Notes under the pieces: generated by a model
The model's database searches: none
What the model saw: only the letters and a program-made list of their open reading frames with translations
Told to the model about the DNA's origin: nothing
Shown: positions 42,159 through 53,571 of the stretch, in pieces
Layout of the letters: each line of letters begins with the position of its first letter
How positions within the stretch are numbered: the first letter of the stretch is position 1
Position numbers and translations under genes: made by a program
NCBI GenBank assembly: GCA_002150815.3
Contig: NDFF03000116.1
Location: 208,943 to 272,942 of the forward strand
Reading direction: 5' to 3'
DNA length: 64,000 nt
From: Grammothele lineata
Taxonomy: Eukaryota; Basidiomycota; Agaricomycetes; Polyporales; Polyporaceae

Positions 42159-43442
42159 TCAGGCGCATCTGTTGTCGGGGATATCCCATACACCCGTCCG
42201 GCCATCCTGTCGCATCCATTAGTTAACGTTCTCGCTCGACACAGCACGACGTTTTCAGTATGTACCTTATCTTCGCAAATCATAGGATGGTCGTAATGCA
42301 CACCGTTAATGGTAGCGGGAGTCGTCTTGCACATAGCATCCCAGTCGTCTCCGTGGTGCAGATTCATCAAGCGAGCCTCATAACGCTGTGCAAGAGTGAG
42401 TGACCTGTTTCCCGAATAGTGAAGGAGATAGCTCACTCTCATGCCGTTGATACACCCCTTCGATATGGTCACTTATGAGCCCTCGAATGAAACTTGCCAC
42501 CGTGACACTTACCAAGTCTCGGTAACGGTCCCAATAGAAGTGGCACTCGGGTTCGTCAAAATCGATAAACCAAGTCGCCCATACTTCTCCATGCCCCTGG
42601 GGAAATAACGATTAGTTCCTGTCGCTTAAGAGGTGAACAAAATGACCTACCCCTCGTTCGCACTGGTCCGGCTGCTCGACCCACCGTCCATGGAACCTAA
42701 TCGGCATGTCCGAACACACTTGATACCAGTCCAGGTCTTGCGGGATGTCGAGCAAATATGCGCTGTATGCGCGCTTCTCAAAGCCCTTGCACGTATCCTT
42801 TCCCGCATGCCACGGTTCGGACCAGTGCACGCCCATGCGGCGCTTCTCGACCTCCTTCCGCCTCTGCCTTTCCTCCTCCCGCAGGCGACCCCACGCCTCT
42901 TGCTCTCGTCCAAACTCGGCGCGCTCCTCATCGACTTGCCGCTGCCACTCCGCGCGTTCCTCTTCCACCGACTTCCGCCATGCCTCGCGGTCGCGCACTC
43001 GCTCCTGACGCTCACCCTCCCACGCGACGCGCTCAGCCGCGTGCACAGAGCGCTCGGTTCTCCAAAGCGCTGCCTCCCGTGCGTACGTCTCGCGCTCGTG
43101 CGCCCACGCGCGACGCATCGCCGCCTTCTGCGCCGCGGGGACGTCGTCGGCGAGGGTGGCGAGGGCGCCGGCGTTTTGGAGGATGAAGAAGAGGAGGATG
43201 AGGAAGAAGACGAGGTCGCGCACGAGGTTGAGGGGCGGCGTGTGCCGCGGCCACTGACATGCGAGGCGGGGCTTGTTCCGTGTGAGTGCGGAGCTGATGA
43301 GGGGAGTGCTCTCCAAGTCGTTATTGCTATAGGAGAACAGAACGAATCTGTTGGATTAGCCTGAAGGAATCCCCGAAGTCTACACATACGAAGAACTGTG
43401 GTTCCCCGTCGCATATGAATACGGCGGCGGTGGCTGATTCAT
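42159..43442 (-). CDS. Array copy C: complete TM/coiled-coil/eight-cysteine protein
   Basis: The best-preserved copy, about 338 residues. The start is a small exon (ATG 43442-43390, MNQPPPPYSYATGNHSSS), joined to 43326 onward in phase 2. Order: Pro/Ser-rich cytosolic tail; TM near residues 52-75 (VFFLILLFFILQNAG); about 110 residues of charged coiled coil (RDREAWRKSVEEERAEWQRQ); then two cysteine modules. Module 1 includes CKGFEKRAYSAYL, WYQVCSDMP, GRW, PDQCE and FIDFDEPEC. Module 2 includes GCINGMR, AQRYEARL, GDDWDAMCKTTPA, PMICE and GVWDIPDNRC. Four further short exons carry the C-terminal part; stop TGA at 42159-42161. The topology would put the cysteines outside the cytosol, where four disulfides are possible. 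Related proteins are widespread in mushroom-forming fungi, but no function is known to me. Confidence 0.8.
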
Positions 43443-43842
43443 TCCTAAATGTACGGCATTAGCGATAAGAATAATGTGAACAGACTGCTACCGGCCCAGA
43501 AGTACAGAATGCTACTCACCGGGGTGCTGCAGCGGAAGAAATACTATGGCGAGAGGACAAGTCGACTAACCGGGGTCGTGGTTCGTGGTCAGAGGGAGAA
43601 CTGCCGCAGCACAACGAACTTGAGTTAAGGTTTCCTGTGAAGAGTCGGGGCGCTCGGCCAGCCGATGGCACGATGACAGCCGGCCGGATTCTTTTCCTAT
43701 TTTCAATCGGGACCATCGCCGTCGCCGAAGTGAAGCGCATGTACGTCCGTCCAATCGACATCATCATACCAGTCCCTCGCGAGATCTTGCCCCGTACATG
43801 CTAGCTGTACAACGCTTATATGGAATAGTATAGAACGCAGGC

Positions 43843-44682
43843 TCAACATTCGCTTTGAGGGAAATCCCAGCTTGCCACTACGCCATGCAGGAAGCCCTGG
43901 GATAGGCCAGAGATCGTTGAGTGCAGGTACGGAACGAACGGAAAAGACAGAACTCGCCTGGTTCTCACACCTAGTCGGGTGGTCGAATTGTGTCCCAAAG
44001 ACGCTGGCTGGGGTGGTTGCGCACATCTTCTCCCAGTCATCGCCCTGCTTGACGCCTTGCAGACGCGCCTGTGCACGCTGTAGGGCGGTGTGAATGGTTG
44101 AATACCAGCCTGCAATGGTATAAGAGCAACTCACAGCCAGCCCGGGAGACACACAGCCCTAGAAGTTGAGATAGTAAGTGTCCCCCATTATTTACAATGT
44201 CTTGGTGGGACCAGGACGTACCTTGTCCTCGATGTGGCCCCAATAAGGCACGCAAGTCGGCTCATGGAAGTCGATATTCCAAGTCCCAATCACTTCCCCG
44301 ACATTCTTGTAGCTGGCTGTAAGCTTACATTACGCATATAGGGAACGATGAAGCTCACCGTTCGCTGACAATGAGCCGGTGCGTCGATCTGTTGCCCGTG
44401 GATGACTACCGGTATTCCCATGCAAACTTCGAGCCAGTTGGAGGCCAAAGGAACGTTCGCTTTGAGCTCAGCGCGGTAGGATCGAAGGCTGTACCCAGCG
44501 CAATGCTCGTCTGGAACGGGTTCCGTCCAGTACACACCCTGCTGGAGATGTTCGATAGCCTTGCGATGTGTGGGATCATCCGGCACACAACGGATCCTTG
44601 AGCGAAGCGTGGAGAGCCAGCCCAGATTTTGAAACACGAAGAGGACGACGAGGGAAATCCACAGGATGCGGGTCCATGACAT
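43843..44682 (-). CDS. Array copy D: short-stalk version with two cysteine modules
   Basis: Starts at ATG 44682 directly with the TM segment (RILWISLVVLFVFQNLGWLS); the cytosolic tail is missing and the coiled coil is reduced to a few turns (RKAIEHLQQG). Module 1: CAGYSLRSYRAELK, WLEVCMGIP, APAHCQR, then GEVIGTWNIDFHEPTC after an intron. Module 2: GCVSPGLA, a long LQRAQARLQG helix, DDWEKMCATTPASV, PTRCE and the final exon with VVASWDFPQSEC, stop 43843-43845. All eight module cysteines are kept. The last intron (43957-43897) has a GC donor (CAG/GCGAGT), the only one I needed in the window. Exon phases agree throughout. Confidence 0.75.
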
Positions 44683-45561
44683 ACTGGAACTCCTTCCGAG
44701 AGGCTGTGAAGAGAGCGGGGCGGATATGGGGGGATTTTTGCTGTATCTACTAGATCGTGTTCAGCGGATACTACGGGATCCGAAGGGTGCAAGTGCTATA
44801 AAGAACTCACGGAAGGCTGGGGTCACCAGGGAGAGAATGGTCGAGCATAGGAATACTCTCAAGTAAGGGAGCCTCTCTTTCAGCGGTTCTGGAGAGTGTG
44901 CGCGTAACGGAGCGGTACCTGTCACTTGGAAGGGACTGGCCAGCTATTGGGACATTAACACTTTCGAGTGAGTGCGTTGTGCGCATAGCGAGCCTAGTAC
45001 GTGGGTGGTTGCGCAGAGTGAGTGGGTTTCGGGAAGATTCCTACAGCCCTCGATAGCTGCTTCGGACGGCGCGCGGCATATAGTCTGTGTATTAGGTTTG
45101 ACATGGCAGGCTTCCTTGTTCGTATCGTGGCAATTGCCAACTACTATCCGGAACCTGCACCTGCTCGAGTGGGAACATTCAAAACCATGCGAAAGGAGAC
45201 AAGACTTCAAAGTTGCAGGCCTTCAGGCGTCGACGAGGTTTATGAGCAAGTGTGCATGACGGCCGAAAAGAGCCAGGCGATCTTGGTAAGTAGTCCCCGG
45301 GACGTCCGAGGCGATAAGCATAGATAAGCATGCGCGTAAACATTATTCTTCGCAGGCACTCAAAGGAGGCGCGCGCTCACTGGCCATACCCCGCGCGGTC
45401 TCTGATAAGTTCGGGTCTAAAGTCGCGACAGGCCTATGGTCGCGGCTCAGCCTATCGCGTCCTCTTCTACATCGCTCAACCTAACGTTGGCTCTGTTCAC
45501 CGACCTTCTACGCCCTCTTTTGTGTCCTGTTACCTCCCGGACTAGTGAAACTCTAACCGCA
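44683..45561. other. Intergenic region between divergent genes
   Basis: About 880 bp between copy D (minus) and the oxygenase (plus). No gene, repeat or TATA box is recognised; short plus-strand frames lack motifs. Confidence 0.4.
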
Positions 45562-46920
45562 ATGTTGTCCGTGGTTCCCTCGTCCTCCGCGGTTCCCGTC
45601 ATGCGACGCTTGGTATCCTGTGCCACTGTCTCATCCGTATCTCATACGCGGCGAGCAGCGCGACGCAGCGCCAGAGCGTACGCAACGCATGCTGAGGTGC
45701 GCACCAGGACTTCGACAATTGTACTCAAAGATCTCACCTTTCTGTCTAGGACACATTCCGTATCCCCATTATCGACTTCAGCAAGTATCGTAATGCTACC
45801 ACGGCGGCGGAGAAGGAGCAGACTGCGCAGGAGGTCGTACGCGGGTTCACGGACGTCGGCTTCATCTACCTCAGCAACCACGGCATCCCAGACGAAACTG
45901 TGAAGGGTGCATTCCAAAAGGTGAGCGCGCCCAGTCCTGTGTCCGGCGCACCTCCCCTTATCCTTCCTCCCCACGTGTTAAGAGTGCCGAATTCTTTGAA
46001 CTCCCCATTGAGAAGAAGAGCGAGCTCGCGTGGCGCGATCCGCGCGCGAACCGAGGTTTCGTACAGGTTGGACGCGAGCGCGTGACACAAAGCGCGGATG
46101 CAGACGAGATCAAGCAGCTCCGTGAGAAGGCCCCGGACTACAAGGAGTCGATGGAGATCGGGCGTGACTGGGACGCGACGTACCGGAACTACTGGCCGCA
46201 GGAGGCGGACGCCCCGGGCTTCAAGCAGACGATGCTCGGCTTCTTCGAGACGTGCCACGGTCTCCACACGCAGGTTATGCGCTCGATCGCGCTGGGGCTG
46301 CGGTTGGAAGAGACGTTCTTTGACGACAAGATTCACGAGCAGTATCATAACCTCCGGCTGCTGTCGTACCCTCCTATCAAGACCCAGCTCTTGAGCGGAG
46401 ACGGCCAGGCACGGGCAGGCGCGCACTCCGACTACGGCACCTTAACGTTACTATTCCAGGATTCAGTATGTCTTCAATATATGCTGCGATGTGTATCCGC
46501 TGCTAACGAGAACGTCATAGGTCGGCGGACTCGAAGTCCAGAATCCGCACACCGGGCAATTCCAGCCCGCAACGCCCATTGTATGTACATTCCTACCATG
46601 CGCACGCATCCGTAAACTTACCTCACGTTTGTGAATAGCCTGGTACTATCGTCATCAATGCGGGCGATCTCCTCGCACGTTGGAGCAACGACGTCCTCCG
46701 CTCGACGCTCCACCGCGTTGTTGCACCTCCCGCGAAGGCCATCAGCGATACCGAAGGTATCACTCCCGCGCGCCAGTCGATCGCGTTCTTCTGCAACCCG
46801 AACCAGGGCGCAGAGATTTCTTGCCTTCCAACGTGCGTGGTACCTGGGGGGAGTCCCAAATACCCGCCCGTGACGACTGAGGATTACATTGTTGGACGAC
46901 TGAAGGCGACGTATGTGTAA
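45562..46920 (+). CDS. 2-oxoglutarate/Fe(II)-dependent oxygenase (isopenicillin-N-synthase-like)
   Basis: Non-heme iron dioxygenase. ATG 45562 begins an Arg/Ser/Ala-rich leader (MLSVVPSSSAVPVMRRLVSC, then ARAYATHAE) that looks mitochondrial. The conserved N-terminal DIOX_N region follows (IPIIDFSKY, VGFIYLSNHGIP, FELPIEKK), then the double-stranded beta helix: ARAGAHSDYGTLTLLFQD has the HxD iron ligands (near 46424-46435), LHRVV the distal His, and RQSIAFFCNPN the Arg that binds 2-oxoglutarate. Five introns fit; the last exons are VGGLEVQNPHTGQF, then PGTIVINAGDLLARWSND. All ligands are present. The product class (gibberellin-, ACC- or clavaminate-type) cannot be told. Confidence 0.88.
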
Positions 46921-48090
46921 GGGTATCTTGGGGATTGTATGTTCTGGTTCGGCTTTGGTTCACCTTATGCTGGATGTGTTTGTATACTCTGCATCTTTGG
47001 AGACTCAGAACTTGCTCAAAACATCTTACTGATTCTATTCTATCGCCGCCGACAACGCGGTGAGTAACGAATCACGTGATCCTACGTCACACGCCCCACT
47101 GTGCCCCCGAAGCGCTGAAGCGCTACGGTGCGCACCACCACGAACCCGAGACGATCTTCGTGAGACTCAGTACGTCCTCCCATCCCTCGCCCTACAATCC
47201 AGACGATTTCAATACCGCTCGTGTTGAGCTGTGCAATATGTTACCTAGAGTGCAGGATTTGATCACAGCTACTTGCCTTGTGGACACAATGAACTTGAGA
47301 TACTTCGGTAGGTTGCCTACGCATGATGGCATTCTTGCATTCCGACATTTCTCTCAGCGAAACTTCAACAGGCTATCTATGCCATGGTTGACAGCCTGGA
47401 AGCTTTCGTTGAGGTCCGCCGTGCATACGCATGCCTCCTAATCCCATGTGTGCAGGTACGGTATACACGGTATGAGTCGTCTCTCTCCGCATATTCATGC
47501 GGACTCAGCGGGATCTTCCGGGATCTTTGTGAATGAACGTCGGTATGTAGTGACACATTTCCTTGGCATCAAATTTGTAGTTTGACTGCAGGCCTCGCTC
47601 ATGGACGTCCCCCATCAACGATCAGTCCTTCATGTCCCGCTTACGCTTCTCATAGAAGAAGAATATAACCTCAATCGCACAGGTGACTCACTAATGCTCC
47701 GTGTTGTTCGCAAGTCGCAACAGGCACGAGGACGAAATACAATTCGAACGTCACTGTAGGTGCGACGATCCACAGCGATCCACCGCCTATCTGTGTCCTG
47801 CCAGAGGCGGCCATCAATGGCTGATTGCGATCCTCTCTTCGACATTGCCGGCTTACGCTGCCACTCGAGAGGAGGTTAGAAGCCGGGCGGACCTGGCCGA
47901 CGCGGGCATACGAAGCCTTTCGCCTCGCCGCGAATGCGCAGCGTACAAGCATATAAAGGAGCGCGAGAAGAGATCTACGGGTCTTCATTCCATCCTTCTT
48001 CTTTCCCTGCTTGACGCTTTTCTCTTCATCTCCTTGACGGGGTGCATTTTTTGACTCTTTTCATCCTTTGACTTGCTTTTTCTTTCCACA
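46921..48090. other. Intergenic region
   Basis: About 1.2 kb. The only regulatory sign is the TATA box at 47951-47958. A 121-codon plus-strand frame at 47076-47441 has no recognisable feature and is not called. Confidence 0.4.
47951..47958 (+). promoter_or_regulatory. TATA box of the small secreted protein gene
   Basis: ATATAAAG, 133 bp upstream of the ATG at 48091, followed by a pyrimidine-rich stretch typical of fungal transcription starts. Confidence 0.65.
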
Positions 48091-48847
48091 ATGCACTTCA
48101 ACCTTGTCGCTTCCACCCTCTTCCTTGTTTCGCTGTTCGCTTCATCGAGTAAGTTGTGTAGCGGCTATCGGATTCATATTCCATGATATACTGACCTGAA
48201 TCCTAGACGCTGCCGCAATTTCTCTTTTCATTCCCGGTCTGGATGCCAACGACGATAGGGTCATCAAAGCTGAAAACCTCGGCGCTGACAAGCAGGGTCA
48301 GACAACTTGGCGGCTTGCGATAGAGACGGGTATCGTTTCCTCTGTCGCCACACCGACGGCTACCGGTTCCTTGACCGACGCACCGACGGGGACCAGCGCC
48401 CCTGCTGCCGCCGTAACGGGTGCGTATCTCGTTCTCTGTCCCTCCGTGTTGCTCTCAAAAAACTGTTCATGCTTACCCTGTACTCTCTAGCCACTCTCAT
48501 CGAGGCAGCGCATGCAGCGCTTCTCAAGGGCTCATTCGACGGCGAAAGCCTCTTCGAGAACGCATGCTCCTTTGACAACGGCTTCGCGAACTGCACGTCT
48601 TTCCAACAAGTCTCAGGCTCGGCGCCTGAGGCGCTCGAGACCACGACAGGAGTCCCTGCGAGGCTTGTTGAGGTCCAGGTGGTGAGTCTAGCGACATCAA
48701 TTCTGTCCGCCGTCCACGCGAGTTCTGACCGCTACTCCCTACGTCTTGAAGGTGAATGGCGGAGTCGGCGCCATTGGTCCCGCAGGTACCTTGTTAGCCG
48801 CTAGCGCCGCTTTGGTGGCCGGTGCTTTCGTGAACACATTAATGTAG
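48091..48847 (+). CDS. Small secreted, probably GPI-anchored surface protein
   Basis: Four exons. The signal peptide MHFNLVASTLFLVSLFASS is split from the mature part by the first intron. The mature protein starts with the block SLFIPGLDANDDRV and GADKQGQTTWRLAI, recurrent in a family of agaricomycete surface proteins (FIPGFD...GRTTW). A Thr/Ser/Ala stretch follows, then a cysteine-containing core (ENACSFDNGFANCTSFQQ). The C-terminus (VNGGVGAIGPAGTLLAASAA, LVAGAFVNTLM) has the small-residue site plus hydrophobic tail expected for GPI attachment. Introns: GTAAGT...CCTAG, GTGCGT...CTCTAG and GTGAGT...TTGAAG; all phases agree. Function unknown. Confidence 0.78.
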
Positions 48848-49711
48848 ATACCCGGGGATCACGAGTCCGAGTGTACTAGTTGTTGACCGGGATGTATACC
48901 TTCATTATTATCATTAATATTGCGGCACACATGGAGAAGTATGATGGATACAGTACTTCCGCGGCTTGCGGTAGCAGTACTCTTTCGATGTCCGCGTATA
49001 AGGAGTTCCCGCCGAGCCAGTGCAAAGCCGGTGGGTATGTAATGGTTGGGCGGGGGCAATCAAGTATTGTTCTCATGAACGACAGGAAATTGGGCGGTTC
49101 AATTGAGGTATCATCACGTGCACAGTGAAGAGTTTGTATCTGACCCACGCTATATCATCTCTACTATAAATTCCAGACGTACTATCAAGTACTATAAGAC
49201 ATTGCCGCTGGCGGTGACGCTAAGTACTTGGAATTTTGAATGACAACGTCGCGGACTCAACGGTCATAAGCCATCTCTGAAGGTTGCTTTCCCCGAGAGT
49301 ACAGAGGGACAAGTGATGACCGTACTTCAGAGGAACTAACAGTCGACGGACCGAGAGGTACGTTCACTGTCCGGAGGAGGCTCGGCTTGAATACGAAGGT
49401 GGCAGCAAGCTGAGGTTTGCGGCGTGCGCACGTGGATATAAACGCTCTAGCCAATGAGCGCAAGCGCTGGCCAAGGCACTCTCGGCGCTCCGAAGTCCGG
49501 GATGCTCGGACTCGTCTTACCGCCGCCACCTCGATCGTCAGTTGTGCCCTCGGTCAATACAGACGCCTCTGTTAATCTCCTGCGACGCCCATCGTCCGAC
49601 TTGTACGACATTCCCTTACATTCTAACATACCCCATAACGCGGACCCATGCGAGCAAAAGCGGCCAACACGGCGAGGATCGTGCGTCATATCGAAGAGAT
49701 ACATTGCTCCG
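48848..49711. other. Intergenic region
   Basis: About 860 bp between the secreted-protein gene and the aldehyde dehydrogenase. The aldehyde dehydrogenase start may lie somewhat to the left of the position chosen. No other feature is seen. Confidence 0.35.
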
Positions 49712-52011
49712 ATGCTCAGCTTCTTGCTGGCAGGTCACCAAATTGCACCGTTCACGATATGGGCCTTTCTGTTTGCATACGGCGCAGGATGGCCCGGTCC
49801 CAGAAGCGAATGGGCGCGAGGAGTACGTCTGCCCATCCACTCGTTCCAGTCATCTCATGGACCGACTGCATCGCGTAGGCTCATTGTCAAGAATCCTGCC
49901 AATGGGGAGCAAATATGCACGTGCGTCCTATAGAACTTGTTTGGTTGCAAAACTCGTAACTGTAGAGTCTACCAGCGTGGTCTGCGCAAGTCAAGAAGAC
50001 GTCCAGACCGCCGTCCATAATGCACACGAGGCATTCAAGTCAGGCGTATGGTCGAAGGCACCCGCTATTCAACGTGCCATGGTGTTATCGAACCTCGCGC
50101 GTGATTTAGAAGAACGCGTTCCTGAGTTTGCGAAGATGGAGACGCTGCAGACGGGGCGCGCAATACGGGAAATGAGGGCTCAGGTATGTCCTCTGTGCAC
50201 TCCTGTGCGCGCATGCATCTTACGTGCGTTCGTCAGCTTGGGAGGCTACCGGAATGGCTGTATGCAAACTCTAGCTTCTGGTTGCTCGAAGTATGCACTG
50301 AAGACGCGTTTCAAGGGACTATTACGCTGCTCTGCTTCGAACTCACAGCTCATTTGTGGCCCCGACGCAAGGTCCCCTACTCAACTATGTGCAGAGGGTA
50401 CCTCTCGGAGTTGTAGCGCAAATCACCGTAAGCTCTAAGCTTGTACAAGTGATCCAGGCTATGACATGCCGTCTCCAGCCCTTCAACCATCCCCTCCTCA
50501 TTGCTGTCAAGAAGATTGCGCCCGCGCTTGCCGCAGGGAACTCTGTAATTGTTAAGCCCAGTGAGCTCGCGCCAATGACCGTGCTCGAATTCGCGGAGAT
50601 GGCTGTAGGTGCGGGAGGTACGTGTTGTCCATCTGCATTTAGTCCCCCACACGGCATACACACCCGCGAGCACAGTACCCCCTGGAGTCCTCCAAGTCCT
50701 TCCAGGATATGGCAGGACGGTAGGCAAGATGCTTGTCTCCGATCCTACGATCAAGAAGGTCGACATTACGGTGCGTCTTTCCGTCCTTCCCCTTCCCATA
50801 CATGCCGGCTAACCCTCTGACAGGCAGGCACCGAGACTGGGCGTGCGATCGGGAGTATTGTCGGCCAGAACCTCGCGCACTACACGGCAGAGCTGGGTGG
50901 CAAGGCCCCGATCGTCGTCTTCGACGACGCGGACGCACAGGCTGCCGCGAACGGCGCTGCCTTCGCGTGCTTTGTCGCCTCGGGCCAGACGTGCGTCTCC
51001 GGGACGCGGCTCGTCGTCCAGGATGGGATCTACGACGAGTTCATGGCGCGCTTTATGGAGAAAGTCAGCAGCGTTACACGCAGAATGGGGAGCCGTACGT
51101 CTACTGCGCTTGTCCCGTGGCTTCCAACTGATTCGCTTGCGGTCCATTATGGGGACTCGCCTTGACCTCGACGCTCTCGACCTACAGCGACGAACCCGCA
51201 GTCGACGATGGGTACCGTGATCTCAATGCGGCAGCTGGATCGCATCGAAGCTCTTGTACAGCGCGGAGTCGGCAAGATCCTCGCCGGAGGACGGCGCATG
51301 ACGGGCGCGTCCGCGCTCGACGGCTACGACTTCTCCAAGGGCGCGTTCTTCCCTCCGACCGTGATCACTGACGTCCCGACCGAGGATGACCTCTGGCGCG
51401 AGGAGATCTTCGGGCCTGTGGTTGTCGTGTCGCGCTTTTCCGTACGTCCGCCGTCCCCTCTCTCTCCCGATTCGGCCTAACTAGCCCTGACGGGACTTTC
51501 TCTGACCCACTTTCTTGCGGCTCGCAGAGCGAGAAAGAGGGCGTCGAGCTCGCAAACGCGTGCAAGTATGGCCTCGGCGCGGGCGTGTGGACGCAGGACC
51601 TCTCCCGCGCGCACCGGGTGTCCGCCGAGATCGAGGCGGGCCTCGTGTGGGTCAACACGCACCACCGCAATGACCCCAGCTCGCCGTGGTGCGTCGCTCC
51701 GCTAGAAGCATTCATGGCCGCACGCAGTTGACGCTAACGGGGCCTATCTGCGTGACGCGGTGTGCACATTTCTTCACTTCTAGGGGTGGCATGAAGGAGA
51801 GCGGAATCGGTAGGGAAAACGGAGTCGAGGCCTTCGAAGCTTGTACGCAGCACTCGTTTACGGTCTTCACGGTGACGGTGCTAATGTGTGAATTACGCCC
51901 GCAGACACCCAGAGCAAGTCTACGATCATCAATATTGCCTCGTCGGAGGAGACCAGAACCGCACAGGACTGGTTTGCGGAGGACAACGGCAAGGAGAAAC
52001 GGTATGGCTGA
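49712..52011 (+). CDS. NAD(P)-dependent aldehyde dehydrogenase
   Basis: Oxidises an aldehyde to an acid. Exons spell the ALDH fold: [92 protein letters not shown] (cofactor Lys), [29 protein letters not shown] (general-base Glu), [16 protein letters not shown] (catalytic Cys), [26 protein letters not shown] and [20 protein letters not shown]. The final exon ([17 protein letters not shown], ending KRYG) starts after GCAG near 51905; stop 52009-52011. It resembles the betaine-aldehyde-dehydrogenase-like class. The start is uncertain: ATG 49712 is in frame, but its leader ([14 protein letters not shown]) is atypical, and the true first exon may differ. Confidence 0.85.
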
Positions 52012-52194
52012 GGACCCTGTGGTCGGGGTACTTACGGATACGCTGCATGTTATACATTTACCGCTTGGTTGCACTCGACCCTCTCATATGCTCGACGTGA
52101 TGCATGGAACCTAGTAATGTACAAACGCCCTACTCCTGCCGATACATAATGGTACAAATGCCGTATGGAAAGACGTCAACCGTCCGTGGGAGAT

Positions 52195-53222
52195 CTATAC
52201 AGTTGTCTTGACCGCCTCCTTCTGTTCTGGAGTCTGCAGGCGGGTTAGGGATGCATATCAAACCGTCGCGATTGCGCTGGGTACATACCTCTTGCACCTC
52301 AACTGGTGGCTCGTCGACGAAGTCTGGCACCTTGTTGAGATCGCTGAGATATGAAGGGCCCTCCTCCTCGACATCTAGTTCGAGCGCATCGAGTTCTGTG
52401 ACACCTATAAGGGACACGACCATGCCTCCGAATGTTGCTACTCACCGGCCTGCAAATCCGCCTCATCAATCTCGTCCGGAACAGCATACGAACGTCCAAG
52501 CGTCTCCTGGATCTCGTTCGCCTGTTCTAATAGGTCCTCCATGTCATAATGCACCGCCTAAAAACCAGACACCACATCAATCGACCCGCACAAGACACAA
52601 TGAACGTAGATGGGAGAGGGAACCAGAGGCGCACCTCGATCTTGTCGATGTCGATTTTGCCGTACTGTTTCTTAAGCTCCTTGTTCGCCTGCTTCATCGC
52701 ATCGACGGTCGCCATTGTGTTCCGTAGATTCTCGGTCGCGAGCGCGGCGGACTCCATGTTGAACGTCTGCTGTGTGAGCTGCGCGAGCTGCGACTCGTAC
52801 ATCCGTTTCTGCTTCAGTGTCCGCAGCGCGCGCTCCTGGATTGCATTCTGCAAAGCGTGCGACGTGTTGGCGGACAGGGTAGCATGGAATGCAAGGGTCG
52901 CGACGATGGGAGGGGTGCGACGGACGATCCGTCAGTTCTGAACCGCACAGAGCAACGGGGATGGGACGTATGGTACACACCTTCCCCGGGCCATTCCTGA
53001 GCCTACCCATCTGCTCCTTGTATCGCGCGAGCTCTCCATCGAGCTTCTTGATCTTCACCTCTATGGATGCCATCCGTGTGTCTGTCTAAAAGCACGCCGC
53101 TCGGTGCGTCAAACGTTATGTTCGCATTCGTAAACCAATGTGACTGAGCTGACCGACGAGATGGCATCCTGAAGCGTTGGCCGTGGCTTCTTGCTTGAGG
53201 AAGAGCCAAAAATGCGGTTCAT
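52195..53222 (-). CDS. VPS60: ESCRT-III-associated SNF7-family protein Vps60/CHMP5
   Basis: Endosomal sorting factor that works with Vta1/Vps4 at multivesicular bodies. Starts at ATG 53222 (MNRIFGSSSSKKPRPTLQDA, matching CHMP5 MNRLFG). The Snf7 helices follow: MASIEVKIKKLDGELARYKE, NAIQERALRTLKQKRMYESQ, QTFNMESAALATENLRNTMA, VDAMKQANKELKKQYGKIDI, AVHYDMEDLLEQANEIQETL, then the acidic MIM-like C-terminal part (ELDALELDVEEEGPSYLSDL, VPDFVDEPPVEVQE). A last short exon TPEQKEAVKTTV follows an intron with GTATGT donor and GCAG acceptor; stop TAG at 52195-52197. Several introns fall between the listed blocks. The length and order fit the family. Confidence 0.9.
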
Positions 53223-53571
53223 GACGATATGTGTTGTGTATTTCTAGGCACTGTGCCGGGTATATGTGAAGATGGATAGAGGCAAGAGACAAGTCGAGGT
53301 ACTACTGTGCGCAGCCAGCGGCTCTCGGTCAAAGTGGCGGAATTCAAGTGACATAGGCGCCTATTTCTACAGCTTCCAGATCTAGAGATCTAGGCACATC
53401 TGCTTGGCTGCAGAGACCAAGCACACGACCCAACCTCTGAGTAAACACTCGTAGCACAATGCCGTTATGATGGCAAAGCCATTGGCAGCAGGTTAAAGCT
53501 GAACAATCCCCTCTATGAAGGACTTCAGGTCAAGGCACTAGAGATGAAGTAGAAACACGAGGAACCGCTCT
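53223..53571. other. Intergenic region
   Basis: About 350 bp between the VPS60 start and the end of the FIST-domain gene, both on the minus strand. Nothing recognised beyond the expected VPS60 promoter. Confidence 0.4.

Noticed and set aside
38000..44700. Biosynthetic gene cluster around the P450, oxygenase and dehydrogenases
   Set aside because: No synthase or terpene cyclase core enzyme is present. The oxidoreductases are spread over 50 kb among housekeeping genes.
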